Positions 30,566 through 41,512 of a stretch of 64,000 nucleotides of DNA are shown here, one piece after another. A program made the translations under genes and the position numbers. Position 1 is the first letter of the stretch. The number at the start of each line of letters is the position of its first letter. The notes below the pieces were generated by a model. That model was not told where the DNA came from and did not search any database. It saw only the letters and a list, made by a program, of their open reading frames with translations. Location: the NCBI GenBank assembly GCA_016630955.3, contig CM049988.1, positions 930,001 through 994,000 on the forward strand. Reading direction: 5' to 3'. Source of the stretch: Didymella arachidicola (taxonomy: Eukaryota; Ascomycota; Dothideomycetes; Pleosporales; Didymellaceae).

Positions 30566-32477
30566 GGTAGTCCGTCTCTTGTGCTCCCTGAACAACGGCT
30601 TGTCGGCGGGGTCTCCCTCTTGGTACGGGTTTGCTCTCCTCGATGAAGCTCTCTGCGTTAATGTGTATTGGTGATGGCGGTGGCTGCGCGAATCTAGTCT
30701 AAATCTGGCAGGTGGGATGTGGTCCATGAAGAAACGCTACTCGCGCGCAGATGAAGCTTCCAGAGTGGTGGTGATGAAGATGTGCCGGTGTTCGCGGAAC
30801 ATGGGCTTCAAATGATGGAATCCAGTTGATGGTAGTCGCAAGCGATGCTAGATGGTGGTAAGGAGGGGACGTATGGGCGTTGGCCGATGCAGGATTCCAG
30901 TCAATGGATCTAGTAGATGGAGCGTGTGGTGTGCGAGAGAGTGTCGGGAAACGAACGGCTGCCAAGGTCTGGCTGGTGAAGGAACGACTGATAGGAGCAA
31001 CGATTAGAGGGCGCAGCGCAGTACGCTGCAATGCAATACACACCTAGACGCGGTCAATGGACCAGCATAAGCTGCGCGATGGGGTTGCCTGCGCGAGCGG
31101 GTGGGCGGGGGCCGCGACTATGAGGCAGCAAGGCTCGTTATGGCGGGTGGTTTGCTACAATCGGTGCACAGTGTGCTGTGGATGGTGCAACAGACGGACG
31201 GGGCGGGGGCTAGCGATGTGTGCGACGGCGGACTAAAGGTTGCAGTCTGAATTGATAGGGGCCTGAGCGCGGCGTCCTGCACTCAAACGAAGACAGTGGC
31301 TCTTGCAGTGGGCAAAGTCTGCAAAGTCTCTCAGTCTCTCAGTCTCTCAGTCCTCCTCCTTTGCCGGGCGCGCTGCGAGCGAAAGACGGTCGACGGCGCA
31401 GCGGAAGTCTGGTGAGAGGAAGAAGTAGCACGCCGTGCAGTGGACAGACCAGCAGCAGCGGGCAGAGCCTGGGCCGTTACTGTGGGGCTGACTGCCGGGA
31501 TTGGGTGAAAGCGAGATTGGCTTGTCCGTGTGCTTTCTATTTCTGTACTGTCCGCGATGACGCGCAGAGGCTCCGGCCACAAAGGGACGCGCAGGAGAAG
31601 CTTGAAACGCCTGGAGGGCGACGTTGAGCCTCTTTGATGCTGATCCACGCAATTACAGCAGCAGATCGGTTCGCCGCTCTCGCGCGCAGGTCTCACAAGA
31701 GTGGAGCGCGAGGTGAGCCCCGGAGCCTCCAAGTCACGCACGGCAGAAGAAGTTCGTTAGTGCAGCCAAGCTCCAGGGCTGCAGCCCGTTCGTTGGCGAC
31801 CCTGCAGCTCAGGAACGCGCATTTTGGCTCCCGTAAGACCCATGGAGCCATTCAATCTCTGTAGGCGCCACCATCCTGTTATGGCTACCGGCCATCGTAG
31901 CAGGCGACCCTTTGCGCAACAGACACCACCAACGAAAGTCGGCCTGCTGATCCTCCAGAGCAGCCATGCCCCTTCCAGCCTTGCGTGGCTTCAGAGCTGT
32001 ATTGCCAAGCTCTGCTGGCTGTCGGGCTAGCCAACCCCTCGAAGATTACGATTACCGACGATTGACTGGGCTCCCGTCCGAATTGCTTCAATAGTCTAGT
32101 GCATGCGTTTGGATGAGGGGGGCGCGGCTGCGTGACTGAACGATCAAATTTCCTTTTTGTTTGTCGCAATTCGTCTTCATCCACGCATCGCAGCTCACGT
32201 GAACGTTCGTTGGAGATCACCCAAAGGCGAGCCTCTGCATGTGACTTTTGGCGAGTCTGCACCGTCTGCTGTTACTACTCTCTGGTTCGCGGTCGTATTG
32301 CTGTCGTACTGCGTACTGAACAACAGAGTTGGCCAGCTGCAGGCTCTCAACGTTGATGGACCCCGCGCGTTCTGCACCGCCACTATGACAAGTCTTAGGT
32401 TCATCACCAAACACGATCTTCTCTGTTGCAGACTTGATTGATAAACAATGCATCCTACCTGATTGTGTGCCAACTCA
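30566..32477. promoter_or_regulatory. Long divergent upstream region
   Basis: About 1.9 kb between the membrane-protein gene and the lipase-like gene. It contains a small tandem repeat, three and a half copies of AGTCTCTC at 31325-31352. Other frames are short and overlapping. Long upstream regions like this often carry extended 5' UTRs in fungal signalling genes. Confidence 0.35.
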
Positions 32478-34639
32478 ATGTTATGCGCAGCCAGTCACCG
32501 CTTCCCAAATCCCAAAATGACGTCGCCATCGAATCTTACAGACCAGGATGAAGCCAACAGCAACAGCAACAACAGAAAAGCGCCGCCGCCGCTACCACCG
32601 CGAGCCTCACAATCAAATAAGATGAACTCACCTCCCAGTTACACGTCGGTCATGGCCATGTCGTCACAGGATCCACGATCTTCATCGACACAATCTCTGA
32701 TCCCAGACCCTTCCCTGGAGAACACAGGCCGCCGCCGCATACTGCTTGTGTACGTCCATGGCTTCATGGGCAATGAGACAAGTTTCAGAAGCTTCCCAGC
32801 CCACGTGCACAATCTAGTCACTGTAACACTGGCGGATACGCACGTGGTGCATACCAAAATTTATCCCAGATATCGCGCGCGTTACAGTTTGGAACAGGCC
32901 AGAGATCAATTTTCCGTATGGTAAGCCACATCCACTAGGGTGATATTTCCAGGAGAACGCTAACATTTGTCAGGCTGGCACCGCATGAGGACCAATGGAC
33001 GGACGTAATACTTCTCGGTCATTCCATGGGAGGCCTGCTCGCCGCAGATGTTGCTCTGCTTTTCCGTCACCGCATCATTGGTATTATCAACTTCGATGTG
33101 CCATTCGTTGGCATGCACCCTGGCATCATCAAAGCTGGTCTAGGGAGCATATTCACAAAAGTGCCTCCACCAGAAGACCAGATACTCACTTCGCCGGCAT
33201 CAGGTTCCAAGCCAAGTCGAATGAGTACAATTTTCAATCCGAAGCCTGCAGATCCCAATTACAACCCATCATTTGCCAACGATATTCATCTGCCCGTGCG
33301 AAAGGGGTTGGATAATGCGCTGCACTGGTTCAACAAGCACTCGAATAATATCAAAGAGGCTGGAAAAGGACTCGTCAAATCGCACTACGAATTCGGTAGC
33401 GCCATGGCCGACTACAAAGAACTAAAGGATAGGTATGCGCGTGTGCGCGCTCTCGAAGAAGATGACGAAACGAAACGAAGGATGGGTAACCCAGATGTGA
33501 AATCTCCGCCACGGATACGTTTCGTAAATTATTACACTGCCAGCACCGGGAGGCCAAAAAAGCCAAAGTCACCCAAGAGTCCGTCTCCTTCTCGAACAGG
33601 AAGCACTTCGATACAACGTCAGGACAGTGATGCGAGTGCTCTGGCAACACAACCACAACATGATCTAAATAAATTGAACTCGAAGTCAGACAGTCCTCCA
33701 CGAATGTCCATCGACGTCAAGGAACACCACGGTTCAAATGTGGTACCTGCCACGCAGCCTCTGATACCGTCCGCGACAAGTTCGTTGAACAAAGCTTCAG
33801 ACCAGGACAGCGATCGACCAACATTGCCAGAAATCCCACCTATACCGCAAGAACCACCTTTTGTAGACACTGCACAGATTGCCGACAAAGCCCAACGCCG
33901 CGCGGCAGAAAGGGAGTATGATGAAGCCCTCGAAGCGTATCAGAAAGCAGTGAAGGCTCGCAACAGAATTATCAATGAACGCGAAGACATCGACGAAGCG
34001 TGGGAGGCGCAGCGACAACAGAACGTCACGGTGCCAGTCGCGCCACAGCCCAAGCTAGAACTGACAGGCGAAGAACTCCGCCTTGCGCAGGAGAAAGAGA
34101 GAATGGCACGCGAGCAAGCCCGTCTCGAAGGCAGAGAATACCACCCACCTCCCTCAGACACGGCTGCAGATCTCGAAAAGACGTCCAGCGCGGAGACGCC
34201 GGGCCTCGAATCCGGCCTGCACACCATGCAGCTCGGCGATGCGCCCTCGCACAGTCCCTACTCCAACTACTCATTCTCCCGCAGCGCCATCCTCAGTCAA
34301 AGTTCACCGGACGACCAAGCGTCCATCACCGACTCGAACTATACAAGCAACACCAGCGAAGCGGCTGACACCAACGACACCAAGCCCGGCAAGAAGAAGA
34401 AAGAGAAGAAACTCGGCAAGTTCTGTATGCTGCCGCCCAAAGATGGCGATGGACACAAGGATCCCACTTGGATCCGGGTGTACATGGAGGGCATGGACGA
34501 GGTTGCTGCACACACGAGTTTGTTCTTTGTGAATGAGACGTATGAGAGGCTTGTTGGGGATGTCGGGGCGAGGGTCGAGGATTGGGTACGCGAGGCGGAT
34601 AGTGTGAGGCTTGTGAGGGAGATGAGTGGGATGGCGTGA
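32478..34639 (+). CDS. Lipase-like alpha/beta hydrolase (DUF676 type)
   Basis: Two exons: to 32920, then 32974-34639. Starting at ATG 32478 gives 702 aa; the in-frame ATG at 32517 (MTSPSNLTDQ) gives 689 aa and is equally plausible. After a disordered Asn/Pro-rich head comes the hydrolase core: LLVYVHGFMGNETSF holds the oxyanion strand-turn, and ILLGHSMGGLLAADVALL holds the nucleophile elbow G-H-S-M-G. The second half is long, charged and Ser-rich, with a coiled-coil-like stretch (about 360-450, QRRAAEREYDEALEAYQKA) and a short conserved C-terminal domain (FCMLPPKDGDGHKDPTW, ending VREADSVRLVREMSG). Such proteins are predicted lipases or acyl-protein hydrolases. The substrate cannot be told from sequence. 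Confidence 0.75.
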
Positions 34640-34961
34640 TCTCCGAAACTGTATTCGACATGTTCTCTGGAATACAAGATCGATTGACGCTGAATCCCAT
34701 TACGGGTGCTTGACTCTGGGAGCCTTGTACCCTGCTTCCACAAGGAATCTCCAAATTTCCAGCAAGTCGTTTTATGTGGCCAGATGTCTTGTCTTGCACC
34801 ATGAGCAGCTGGCTGTAGTCTATGCACAATCACTACTCGAAACGCGTTCCTGGCATAAGCTCGCTTAAAACATCACTGCTTTGCACGGTCACCTCAGAAA
34901 GTCTTTCATTCGTTACCCCTACCCTTTACGCTTCAGTCAGAGGGCCCACATACCTCCATCC
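34640..34961. other. Intergenic between convergent genes
   Basis: No gene supported. Presumably 3' UTRs. Confidence 0.35.
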
Positions 34962-35574
34962 TTACATAGCACCCTGATTCACCATCCACACGCCCCTCGC
35001 AGTCGCCACCCCACCCCAAATCCCAACACCCAACAGCCCCCAGTCCAGCGCCCATACACACCCCGCAACGCCCCAGCTAAACGCCAGCGTCTCCAGGATC
35101 GCCACAATCCTCTCACTGCCCCTGATCGCATCGTTGAACTTCTCGACGAACGGGATCTTGGTCTGCTTCGACTCGTTCCAGAAATTCGCCATGTGGGTGC
35201 GGGCTGTGTACAAGCCAGCACCGAGCGCAAGGCCGGTGACTCCGAGGAACGTCGGCGTGTGTTTTGACGCGAGGAACGGGAGGGTTGTCGCTGTGAGGAA
35301 GGAGAGGGCGAGCTGTGGTGTTGTGAGCGGTGGTGAGGATCATGGTTGTTGTGGAGGGATGACTTACGGATAGGGTGCCGCTGGCTTGGGTTGTGCGCGT
35401 CTTGTGGAGGCGCTGGGCAGCTGTGTTACTCCATTCTGCGGCTTTCTCGGACGCGTCTTCGTATTGCTGGAGCCGGGTGATGTTCTGTTTGCAGAGGTAG
35501 AGGCCGTAGGCTGAGAGGAGTGATGCGAAGAGGAAGGGTGGGATGGTGCTGATCGCGGGGATGGAGTCGCCCAT
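34962..35574 (-). CDS. Small multi-pass membrane protein, hypothetical
   Basis: Two exons (35574-35368 and 35312-34962; 55-bp intron GTAAGT...CACAG) give 185 aa. Predicted membrane segments lie near residues 8-25 (TIPPFLFASLLSAYGLYL), 70-85 (LALSFLTATTLPFLA), 93-108 (LGVTGLALGAGLYTA) and 148-175 (a Trp/Gly-rich segment ending GVATARGVW). A polar loop carries a helical stretch (ITRLQQYEDASEKAAEW). I do not recognise the family; small proteins of this kind in ascomycetes are often mitochondrial or ER-resident. The splice is well supported because both halves are coherent and phase 0. The start lies close to the divergent EFM4-like gene (about 230 bp). Confidence 0.65.
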
Positions 35575-35803
35575 TGTGAATTGAGCGATGGAAGGATTCG
35601 TCAAGTGCAGACCGATTTCCTCGTTGGTGTATCGAGACGATGCTGAAGGGTGGAATGGAAAGCAGTAAAGCATGCGCCCTCCTACGTCATGGTCTCTGGC
35701 CAGACCTCGCGCTTGCGCAAGGGTCCAGAGCCCCTCCAAACCAAAACTTTCGACTCAAGCACCGAGGCCGTCGCAGACACGAGCACACAACGCAACCCCC
35801 ACC

Positions 35804-36532
35804 ATGTCCAACCCCGAACACCTCAACACGTCCGAGCTGGGCACAAAGTCCTACTGGGACGCTGCCTACACTACCGAGCGCCAGAACTTCTCCTCAAACC
35901 CGGATGACGAGGGGACGATATGGTTCAGCGACGCGGGCGCAGAGGAGCGCATGCTCTCGTTCCTCGAAAACCTGTCCGATGAGGGGCAATTGCGGAAAGA
36001 CGAGGCTAGCGATGGGATACCGACGCGATTCTTGGACCTCGGCACAGGCAACGGACACTTGCTATTCGCATTGCGAGAAGATGAGTGGGAGGGCGAGATG
36101 GTGGGCGTCGATTACGCGCCGCAGAGCGTGAAGCTCGCGAATGAGATCAGAGACAGCAAGGGTGAGGAATATGACGACATAAAATTCTACGAATGGGATC
36201 TGCTAGGTGAAGTGGCGGGAGAGTGGTTGGGCGACGGGTTCGATGTTGTACTGGACAAGGGCACGTTTGATGCGATTTGCCTTGCGCAAGAGACCGATGC
36301 CCAAGGCCGGAGGATATGTGAAGGTTACAGAGAAAAGGTAGAGAAGCTGATCAAGAAAGGAGGAAGGTTCTTGATCACGAGCTGCAATTGGACAGAAGAG
36401 GAGGTCAAAGGCTGGTTTGACGTTGAGGGGGGCCAGCTAGACTACGAGAGTAAGGCGAAGTACCCCAGCTTCACGTTTGGCGGTAAAACGGGAACAAGTG
36501 TTTGCACTCTGTGCTTCAGGCGCAAGGACTGA
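35804..36532 (+). CDS. EFM4: eEF1A lysine methyltransferase EFM4 (METTL10 type)
   Basis: A single exon from ATG 35804 (MSNPEHLNTSELGTKSYWD) to TGA 36532 gives 242 aa. The open frame extends upstream but without family similarity, so the inner ATG is preferred. The N-terminal LGTKSYWDAAYTTERQNF is a family signature. SAM-binding motif I is FLDLGTGNGHLLFAL (about residues 78-92). The acidic residue of motif II is in VGVDYAP, and the post-I segment is DVVLDKGTFDAICL. Yeast Efm4 and human METTL10/EEF1AKMT2 methylate a lysine on eEF1A in the cytosol. The stop lies 40 bp from the stop of the convergent EFM7-like gene, so the 3' UTRs must overlap. Confidence 0.9.
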   Translation: MSNPEHLNTSELGTKSYWDAAYTTERQNFSSNPDDEGTIWFSDAGAEERMLSFLENLSDEGQLRKDEASDGIPTRFLDLGTGNGHLLFALREDEWEGEMVGVDYAPQSVKLANEIRDSKGEEYDDIKFYEWDLLGEVAGEWLGDGFDVVLDKGTFDAICLAQETDAQGRRICEGYREKVEKLIKKGGRFLITSCNWTEEEVKGWFDVEGGQLDYESKAKYPSFTFGGKTGTSVCTLCFRRKD

Positions 36533-36572
36533 GCTACCAAACGGTTCTCTCGACAACTGCGATCTGCAAGCT

Positions 36573-37733
36573 TTAGACGGCCTGCCGTCGTAGCCGTACT
36601 ATCACCAGCCACTTCTTCCGCTCACCAATGTCCTCTCTGCCGCCATCTCGCTCCCTCGTCCAGGACCGCCGTACGCCGTCTGCGTTCATCTCGTACATCT
36701 CTTCCACCTCGAGACCCTGCTGAGGAACGACTTCCTCGAAGAATGGCACAAGCTTCGCACGGCCTGTATGGAAGCCAGCTATACACAGGACTCGTGCATC
36801 AGGAGCCTCCGCGAGAAAGTGCAGCATCGATCTCGCCAGGTTCTCGTGCTCGCCCAACATCCATAGACAGTCTGCCGCGAGGACCCGCGTGTATTTGTGT
36901 GCGTTGGCAATGGCAAAGTCCGAGGTAATGTCGCCCCAGAGATGGCCCGCGACGGTCACTCGTGAGTGAAGCGGCTGCTTGACGTTCTTTGCTACGTTGG
37001 CTTCGATTGCTTTCAGGATCGGTGGGGCAGGGTAGTCTGTGATAGCAACCTAGCAGCGTCAGCACAAAGCTGAACTAGGCGCATACAGCTCAGCATACAC
37101 TTTGGGCACCGGTGAGGGCGCTCATAACACCGCCCAGTCCAACGCCTACATCGATGTACCATCAGCCCTCTCTTCATTCTGCGCTCAGCCCAACGCACCT
37201 GCACCAAGCTCGATCACGCTCTCGCCCTCGATGCTCCAAAGCCTTTCCTCTGCTTTGTTGATCCACCACTCGCCCTTCTTCCAGCCTTCGTTCCCGGAAA
37301 TATCGATTTGTTCTTCTGGTCTCCCACCCACGAGCTCGGCCATGAGTACGCCAGCATTCCACAGGTAGTGCGCCATTTTACGCCTTTCTTCCTCAGCATT
37401 TATGTCTGCAGTTCGAAACTCGAGGTTCCCGTGGCGTGCATTTTTGTACACAATGACAGTTTCTGGATCGTCGCCATGCTGGTTCTGTAAGTCGTCGGTG
37501 AAGACACCGCCGAGAGAGGAGCCGAAGATGTCTTCAGGGTCGAGGTCTCTCCCTTCTGGCCGCCGTAAATCGATCAATGTCGGTAGCAGCATTGCGCGCG
37601 CGCGTTCGTGCAATTTGAACGGGAATTCAGCATGACGAAGGCCAGGCCTCAGGCTTGTGGTGGGGCCTCGCGCTTGGAGAGATTGGGTTTGGTGGCGACA
37701 GGGGTCGCTGGACCTGAGGCGGAGTGAGATCAT
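36573..37733 (-). CDS. EFM7: eEF1A N-terminal/lysine methyltransferase EFM7 (NNT1 type)
   Basis: Three exons (37733-37199, 37145-37099, 37049-36573) give 352 aa. The 47-bp middle exon completes SAM motif I: VIELGAG joins VGLGGVMSALTGAQS, then VAITDYPAP supplies the acidic ribose-binding residue. Other family segments are NQHGDDPETVIVYKNARHGN upstream, AHYLWNAGVLMAEL, LWGDI, and AADCLWMLGEHENL. Yeast Efm7 modifies the N-terminal glycine and next lysine of eEF1A; it was first named nicotinamide N-methyltransferase. The first 45 residues are atypical and basic, so the true start may be a later codon or a missed exon. The neighbour, 40 bp away and convergent, is the EFM4-like gene for the same substrate. 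Confidence 0.88.
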
Positions 37734-37938
37734 CGATTGCGGACCACCGAGGTTACGTGTAGACTATTTACAGTAGTATCCACCTCGTCGCTGATACATA
37801 TATACGCGTGCTTCTTCCTGGCAAGTCAAACTTTTGTACAATCCACGTTACAGTTTTACATAAAACCTTCGAAGCAGCCAGATCTTGCGGCACATCATAC
37901 GTCTTTTGACCAGCAGCACCGGCTGCCCTATCGCCAGC

Positions 37939-38554
37939 ATGGCTTCCTACTCATTCAAGAACCCAGCTACCTACCACTTGCTTAGGTTCGTTCCCTCAAT
38001 GCGCCCAACCCGATATAAATCTAACGAACACCAGCTATGGTACTCTTCTAGGCAGCACACTATTCCAATCCTTCATCGCCGGCGTCGTCGCCTTCAAAGT
38101 GCTCCCACGTCCACAATTCTCCACCCTACAAAAACACACCTTCCCCGTCTACTTCACGCTACAGACAGTCACACCCCTCGCCATGCTCCTGACCTACCCC
38201 TCGGGTGCATCGCGCCTCGTCCCGTACCTGTCCTCTACCCCGGTCCTGCAGAGCTCCACCGACCGCCTCAATGTATGGTTGATTGGCACAATGCTTGTCA
38301 CCGCAGTGGCCAACCTGGTCTATGTGGGCCCTAAGACGACGGATATCATGAAGATTAGGAAACATCAGGAGACGAGGGATGGCAAGGCGGCGTATGATAA
38401 GGGGCCGCATAGTGAGGAGATGCAGAGGCTGAACCGGCAATTTTCCATTTTGCATGGCATCAGCAGTATCACCAATCTTGTGGGGTTGGGCGCGATGGTG
38501 TGGTATGGAGCGGTGCTTGGAGCAGGACTGAGTCTGCAGCATGTAGCTTTGTAA
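37939..38554 (+). CDS. DUF4149/TMEM205-like membrane protein
   Basis: Two exons (37939-37985 and 38035-38554) give 188 aa. The short first exon encodes a 16-residue head. The second begins SYGTLLGSTLFQSFIAGVVA, which with FPVYFTLQTVTPLAMLLTY matches the TMEM205/DUF4149 pattern of four membrane helices, with a polar loop (IRKHQETRDGKAAYDKGPHS) between the third and fourth. Helices fall at about 14-33, 50-70, 95-115 and 155-180. The cellular role is not established for fungi; human TMEM205 is linked to drug tolerance. Splice phase and continuity support the model. Confidence 0.75.
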
Positions 38555-38688
38555 TTGATGGAAAGCGTGCAAGAAGCAACTTTTAGAAAGGTTGGGAGAA
38601 TATATATCACAGCTAGATGTAAGACACCGCTTACAATCGACTGGCTGTCGTCGGCGAAAGCCGGATAATACATCATCACATCACCCCC

Positions 38689-40710
38689 CTACCCTTTGAT
38701 CATGCCAACCCTCATATGCCCTTTGCCCCCACTATTCGCTCGGAAGTAGTACGGCACGTACACAATCTCCCGCTCATCCACCAACTCAACCTCCGCGACT
38801 TTCCTCGTCGGATCGCGTCCCGCGCCAACAGACCCCTCCCAGGCCTTCATGCTTCTCGTCCACGCCTGAGTGCGCAGCGCAATATACGTCTCCCCCGTGG
38901 GCCCCCACGTACGTACTTCTTCAGTGACGCTGGACCCCGGCCTAACCACTACATCCTTGAAATGATTTGTCTCCCATGGGTTGTGCGCATCCTCGGCGCA
39001 ATAGATTACAGGTCCGCGTGCCAGGAAGACGGTGTTGGTCGATGTGTAGGGGTGCGGTTCTATCCAGCGCGGTTCGAAGCCAGAGATCGTAAGTGTGAAA
39101 TTGGGATTTGAGGAGAGGTATTCTGGGGATAGCGTGAGATAGCCTTTCTCTAAGGCATGAGTATCGGAGGGGGGAAGTGGCGGATTGAGTGTGTATGTGC
39201 CATTTGACCATGCAGGGATGCGAAGGCGGATGGTCGTTGGGACTTGATTCTGGTTCGTGAGAGTGAAGGCAACGCTGCCATCCCATGGCCAGTTGGAAGA
39301 CTGCTCGAGCTCGATAGGGCCTTGTTCTGCCGCGAAGGCGACCTTAGCGGACGTGTAGAGATGGACGTTGATGTACGCGCTGGCTTCTTCCTGACCGAAG
39401 TGCCAGAGATATCCCCCGAGGCTTCCGAAGAGTCGACTGTAGTTGGGAGGGCAGCAGGCGCACCAGAACCAATCTTCGCGTCCGCTCTTGTCAGCGTCGG
39501 AGCTGCCGAGCTGGTTGACGTATGTGAATGCTTTGCCGTCCAGGCTCATTGCGGTCATGATGTTGTTGTAAAGACAAAGGTCCATCAGGTCGCCGTAGCG
39601 ACCATCGAGGTCGATGCTCAACAGGCGCTCTGCGAGGAACAATATTGCTATGGACGCACAAGTCTCGTTGTAGCAGCCACCCTCGTCAGTCGACTGAGGT
39701 AGGAAGTAGTCGATGCCGAAGCCTTCCCATTGCTCGATGGCCCCGACACCGCCAGTGACAGACATCTTCTTGTCGACCATGTTGTTCCACAAGCGATGTA
39801 GCGTATCAAGCCACTCCGAAGACTTGGCCATCGCTTTCTTTCCTCCCTTTTCGATGCAAAGCAGATCCGCAGCGGCAGTCAGTAGGTACAAGACGCGCAC
39901 TGAGTGTCCTTCGATCGTCTGCTGCTCGAGAATTGGTGCGTGAGACTGATTGTACCAGTGCGCACCAGCCTTGGGGTAAGGATTCGGGCGCTTCCATGGG
40001 CTATCTTGCCTCTGCTCCGCCTCCCAGTCAAAATACATCTTGCCATCCTGGCCCGTGGAGTTACCGCGCTCTTCGACGAAATAGCGGGCGAGGCTATAAG
40101 CGTCTTCGTTCCCAGTCTCCGTGTATAGTCGCAGAAGCGCCATCTCGATCTCAGGGTGCCCTGGGTAACCGTGTAGCTTGCCTTCTTCCGGACCGAATGT
40201 GTTGCTGATCAGGCCGACGTACTTCACAAGCGGCTCCAATAGAAGATCATTCTTATAGTAGTTTCGGTGTGCAAGTGCTGCTTCAATCAGATGGCCACAG
40301 TTGTACAACTCGTGCATATCTCGTAAGTTTGACCATCTGGCATTTGGTTCAACCAGAGTGTAGTGCAGGTTCAGATAGCCGTCGTCTTGCTGGGCTGATC
40401 GGATGGTGCCAACGATGTACTGTATGGCTTTGTCGATTTCCTCATCGTAGTGAGTCTCCAAGAAGTAACATGCACCTTCAATCCATTTGGCAAGATCTGA
40501 GTCCCAAAATAGATGCTTCGGTACTGGCCACATCGAGTGGTCGTCGTATGTTGGGTGCCATTTCAGCTCAAAACAGTCATAGCGGCCTGTTGTCTTAAAT
40601 TGATCAAGTTGCGTTTTGAGTGTTGTGCCTGCGACTGTGTTGCGCCTCGAGGCTAGTATTGACTGGCCCGTGAAAGTGGTGTTGCGGAAAGTGACCTGAG
40701 GATGCGCCAT
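38689..40710 (-). CDS. GH127 beta-L-arabinofuranosidase
   Basis: A single exon; ATG 40710 (MAHPQVTFRNTTFTG) to TAA 38689 gives 673 aa, close to the usual length of about 650. The frame is open further upstream but only from a non-ATG codon. Family segments include KWIEGACYFLETHYD, DDGYLNLHY and GHLIEAALAH in the (alpha/alpha)6 barrel. The zinc ligands are recognisable: Glu and Cys in NETCASIA and the Cys pair in CACCPPN, whose cysteine is the catalytic nucleophile in the bifidobacterial enzyme HypBA1. It should release terminal beta-L-arabinofuranose from plant glycoproteins or oligosaccharides. No signal peptide is seen, so it probably acts inside the cell on imported sugars. A decayed sugar transporter and a CCACCGG array lie upstream. 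Confidence 0.9.
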   Translation of the reverse strand: MAHPQVTFRNTTFTGQSILASRRNTVAGTTLKTQLDQFKTTGRYDCFELKWHPTYDDHSMWPVPKHLFWDSDLAKWIEGACYFLETHYDEEIDKAIQYIVGTIRSAQQDDGYLNLHYTLVEPNARWSNLRDMHELYNCGHLIEAALAHRNYYKNDLLLEPLVKYVGLISNTFGPEEGKLHGYPGHPEIEMALLRLYTETGNEDAYSLARYFVEERGNSTGQDGKMYFDWEAEQRQDSPWKRPNPYPKAGAHWYNQSHAPILEQQTIEGHSVRVLYLLTAAADLLCIEKGGKKAMAKSSEWLDTLHRLWNNMVDKKMSVTGGVGAIEQWEGFGIDYFLPQSTDEGGCYNETCASIAILFLAERLLSIDLDGRYGDLMDLCLYNNIMTAMSLDGKAFTYVNQLGSSDADKSGREDWFWCACCPPNYSRLFGSLGGYLWHFGQEEASAYINVHLYTSAKVAFAAEQGPIELEQSSNWPWDGSVAFTLTNQNQVPTTIRLRIPAWSNGTYTLNPPLPPSDTHALEKGYLTLSPEYLSSNPNFTLTISGFEPRWIEPHPYTSTNTVFLARGPVIYCAEDAHNPWETNHFKDVVVRPGSSVTEEVRTWGPTGETYIALRTQAWTRSMKAWEGSVGAGRDPTRKVAEVELVDEREIVYVPYYFRANSGGKGHMRVGMIKG

Positions 40711-40877
40711 ACTGAGTGGACTCAATAGAAAGTACGGAACGAGAGGAAGGATCGCGCAAGAGATGCGAGAAAACAATACCTACTGCCGGTATTAAACCAT
40801 GCAGCGACATGACGCCCACTTAGGCAATGGTAGAGGGTCGTCTGGGGCGTTTACTCCGGGGCGCCTGGTAGACCGAT

Positions 40878-40910
40878 CCACCGGGACATTCCACCGGGAT
40901 AGTCCACCGG
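40878..40910 (-). promoter_or_regulatory. Three CCACCGG sites at 13-bp pitch upstream of GH127
   Basis: CCACCGG occurs at 40878-40884, 40891-40897 and 40904-40910, each exactly 13 bp apart, about 170-200 bp before the GH127 start codon. The CGG core is the half-site type of Zn(II)2Cys6 regulators. The even spacing suggests cooperative binding on roughly one face of the helix. Which regulator binds is unknown. Confidence 0.5.
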
Positions 40911-41512
40911 ATGCCCTTCTCTGTACCAATCAAGTGCCGAAGCATTTGGCTGTGATGTTCCAACACCTTTAAGTTGCTGAAAGATGAGCCTATGACTCGA
41001 GAGCCGTACCTCAGATATGGTGGCGCCCCGTATCTCCGCACTTTGTGACCAATAGGACTTCGTTCACCCCGATCTGCGGACTCCGCAGTTCCTCCGCTTC
41101 GTACATAGCATGCCTTCCTTCAATATATCAATCCTTGTGGGTCGCAGAGATACCATTTTTCGTCGGCCTTGCGTGGCATGCCAAACGTGCTAGTCAATCT
41201 CCCTACGGAAGTCTCGACCATCATGGCTTTATTGCAGCGATTCTTACCCGGCCGTTACTATAGGTACACAGCGCTGTTGTTATCTATATTATGATTTCAT
41301 CACATTGGACAGGGTCTTCGCGACCTGCTGCAACGACTACGATGCAGATGTGCCTTCAGTCCTTGATGACAGAAAGATATGTATGACAATCTCATAATAC
41401 CATAGGTATCATAATTGTCATGTTAGCACACAAGCTGTCCGTCGAGGTCTACTGTATCGACGCTGATTGGACCGGAACTGTCGCCGCATCGGCAACGACA
41501 GAACTGGCTTAG
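40911..41512. other. Upstream and degraded region
   Basis: Mostly non-coding. The last part (about 41465-41512) may be the decayed start of the MFS transporter remnant; it is separated from the readable part by an in-frame TAG at 41510-41512. Confidence 0.3.
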
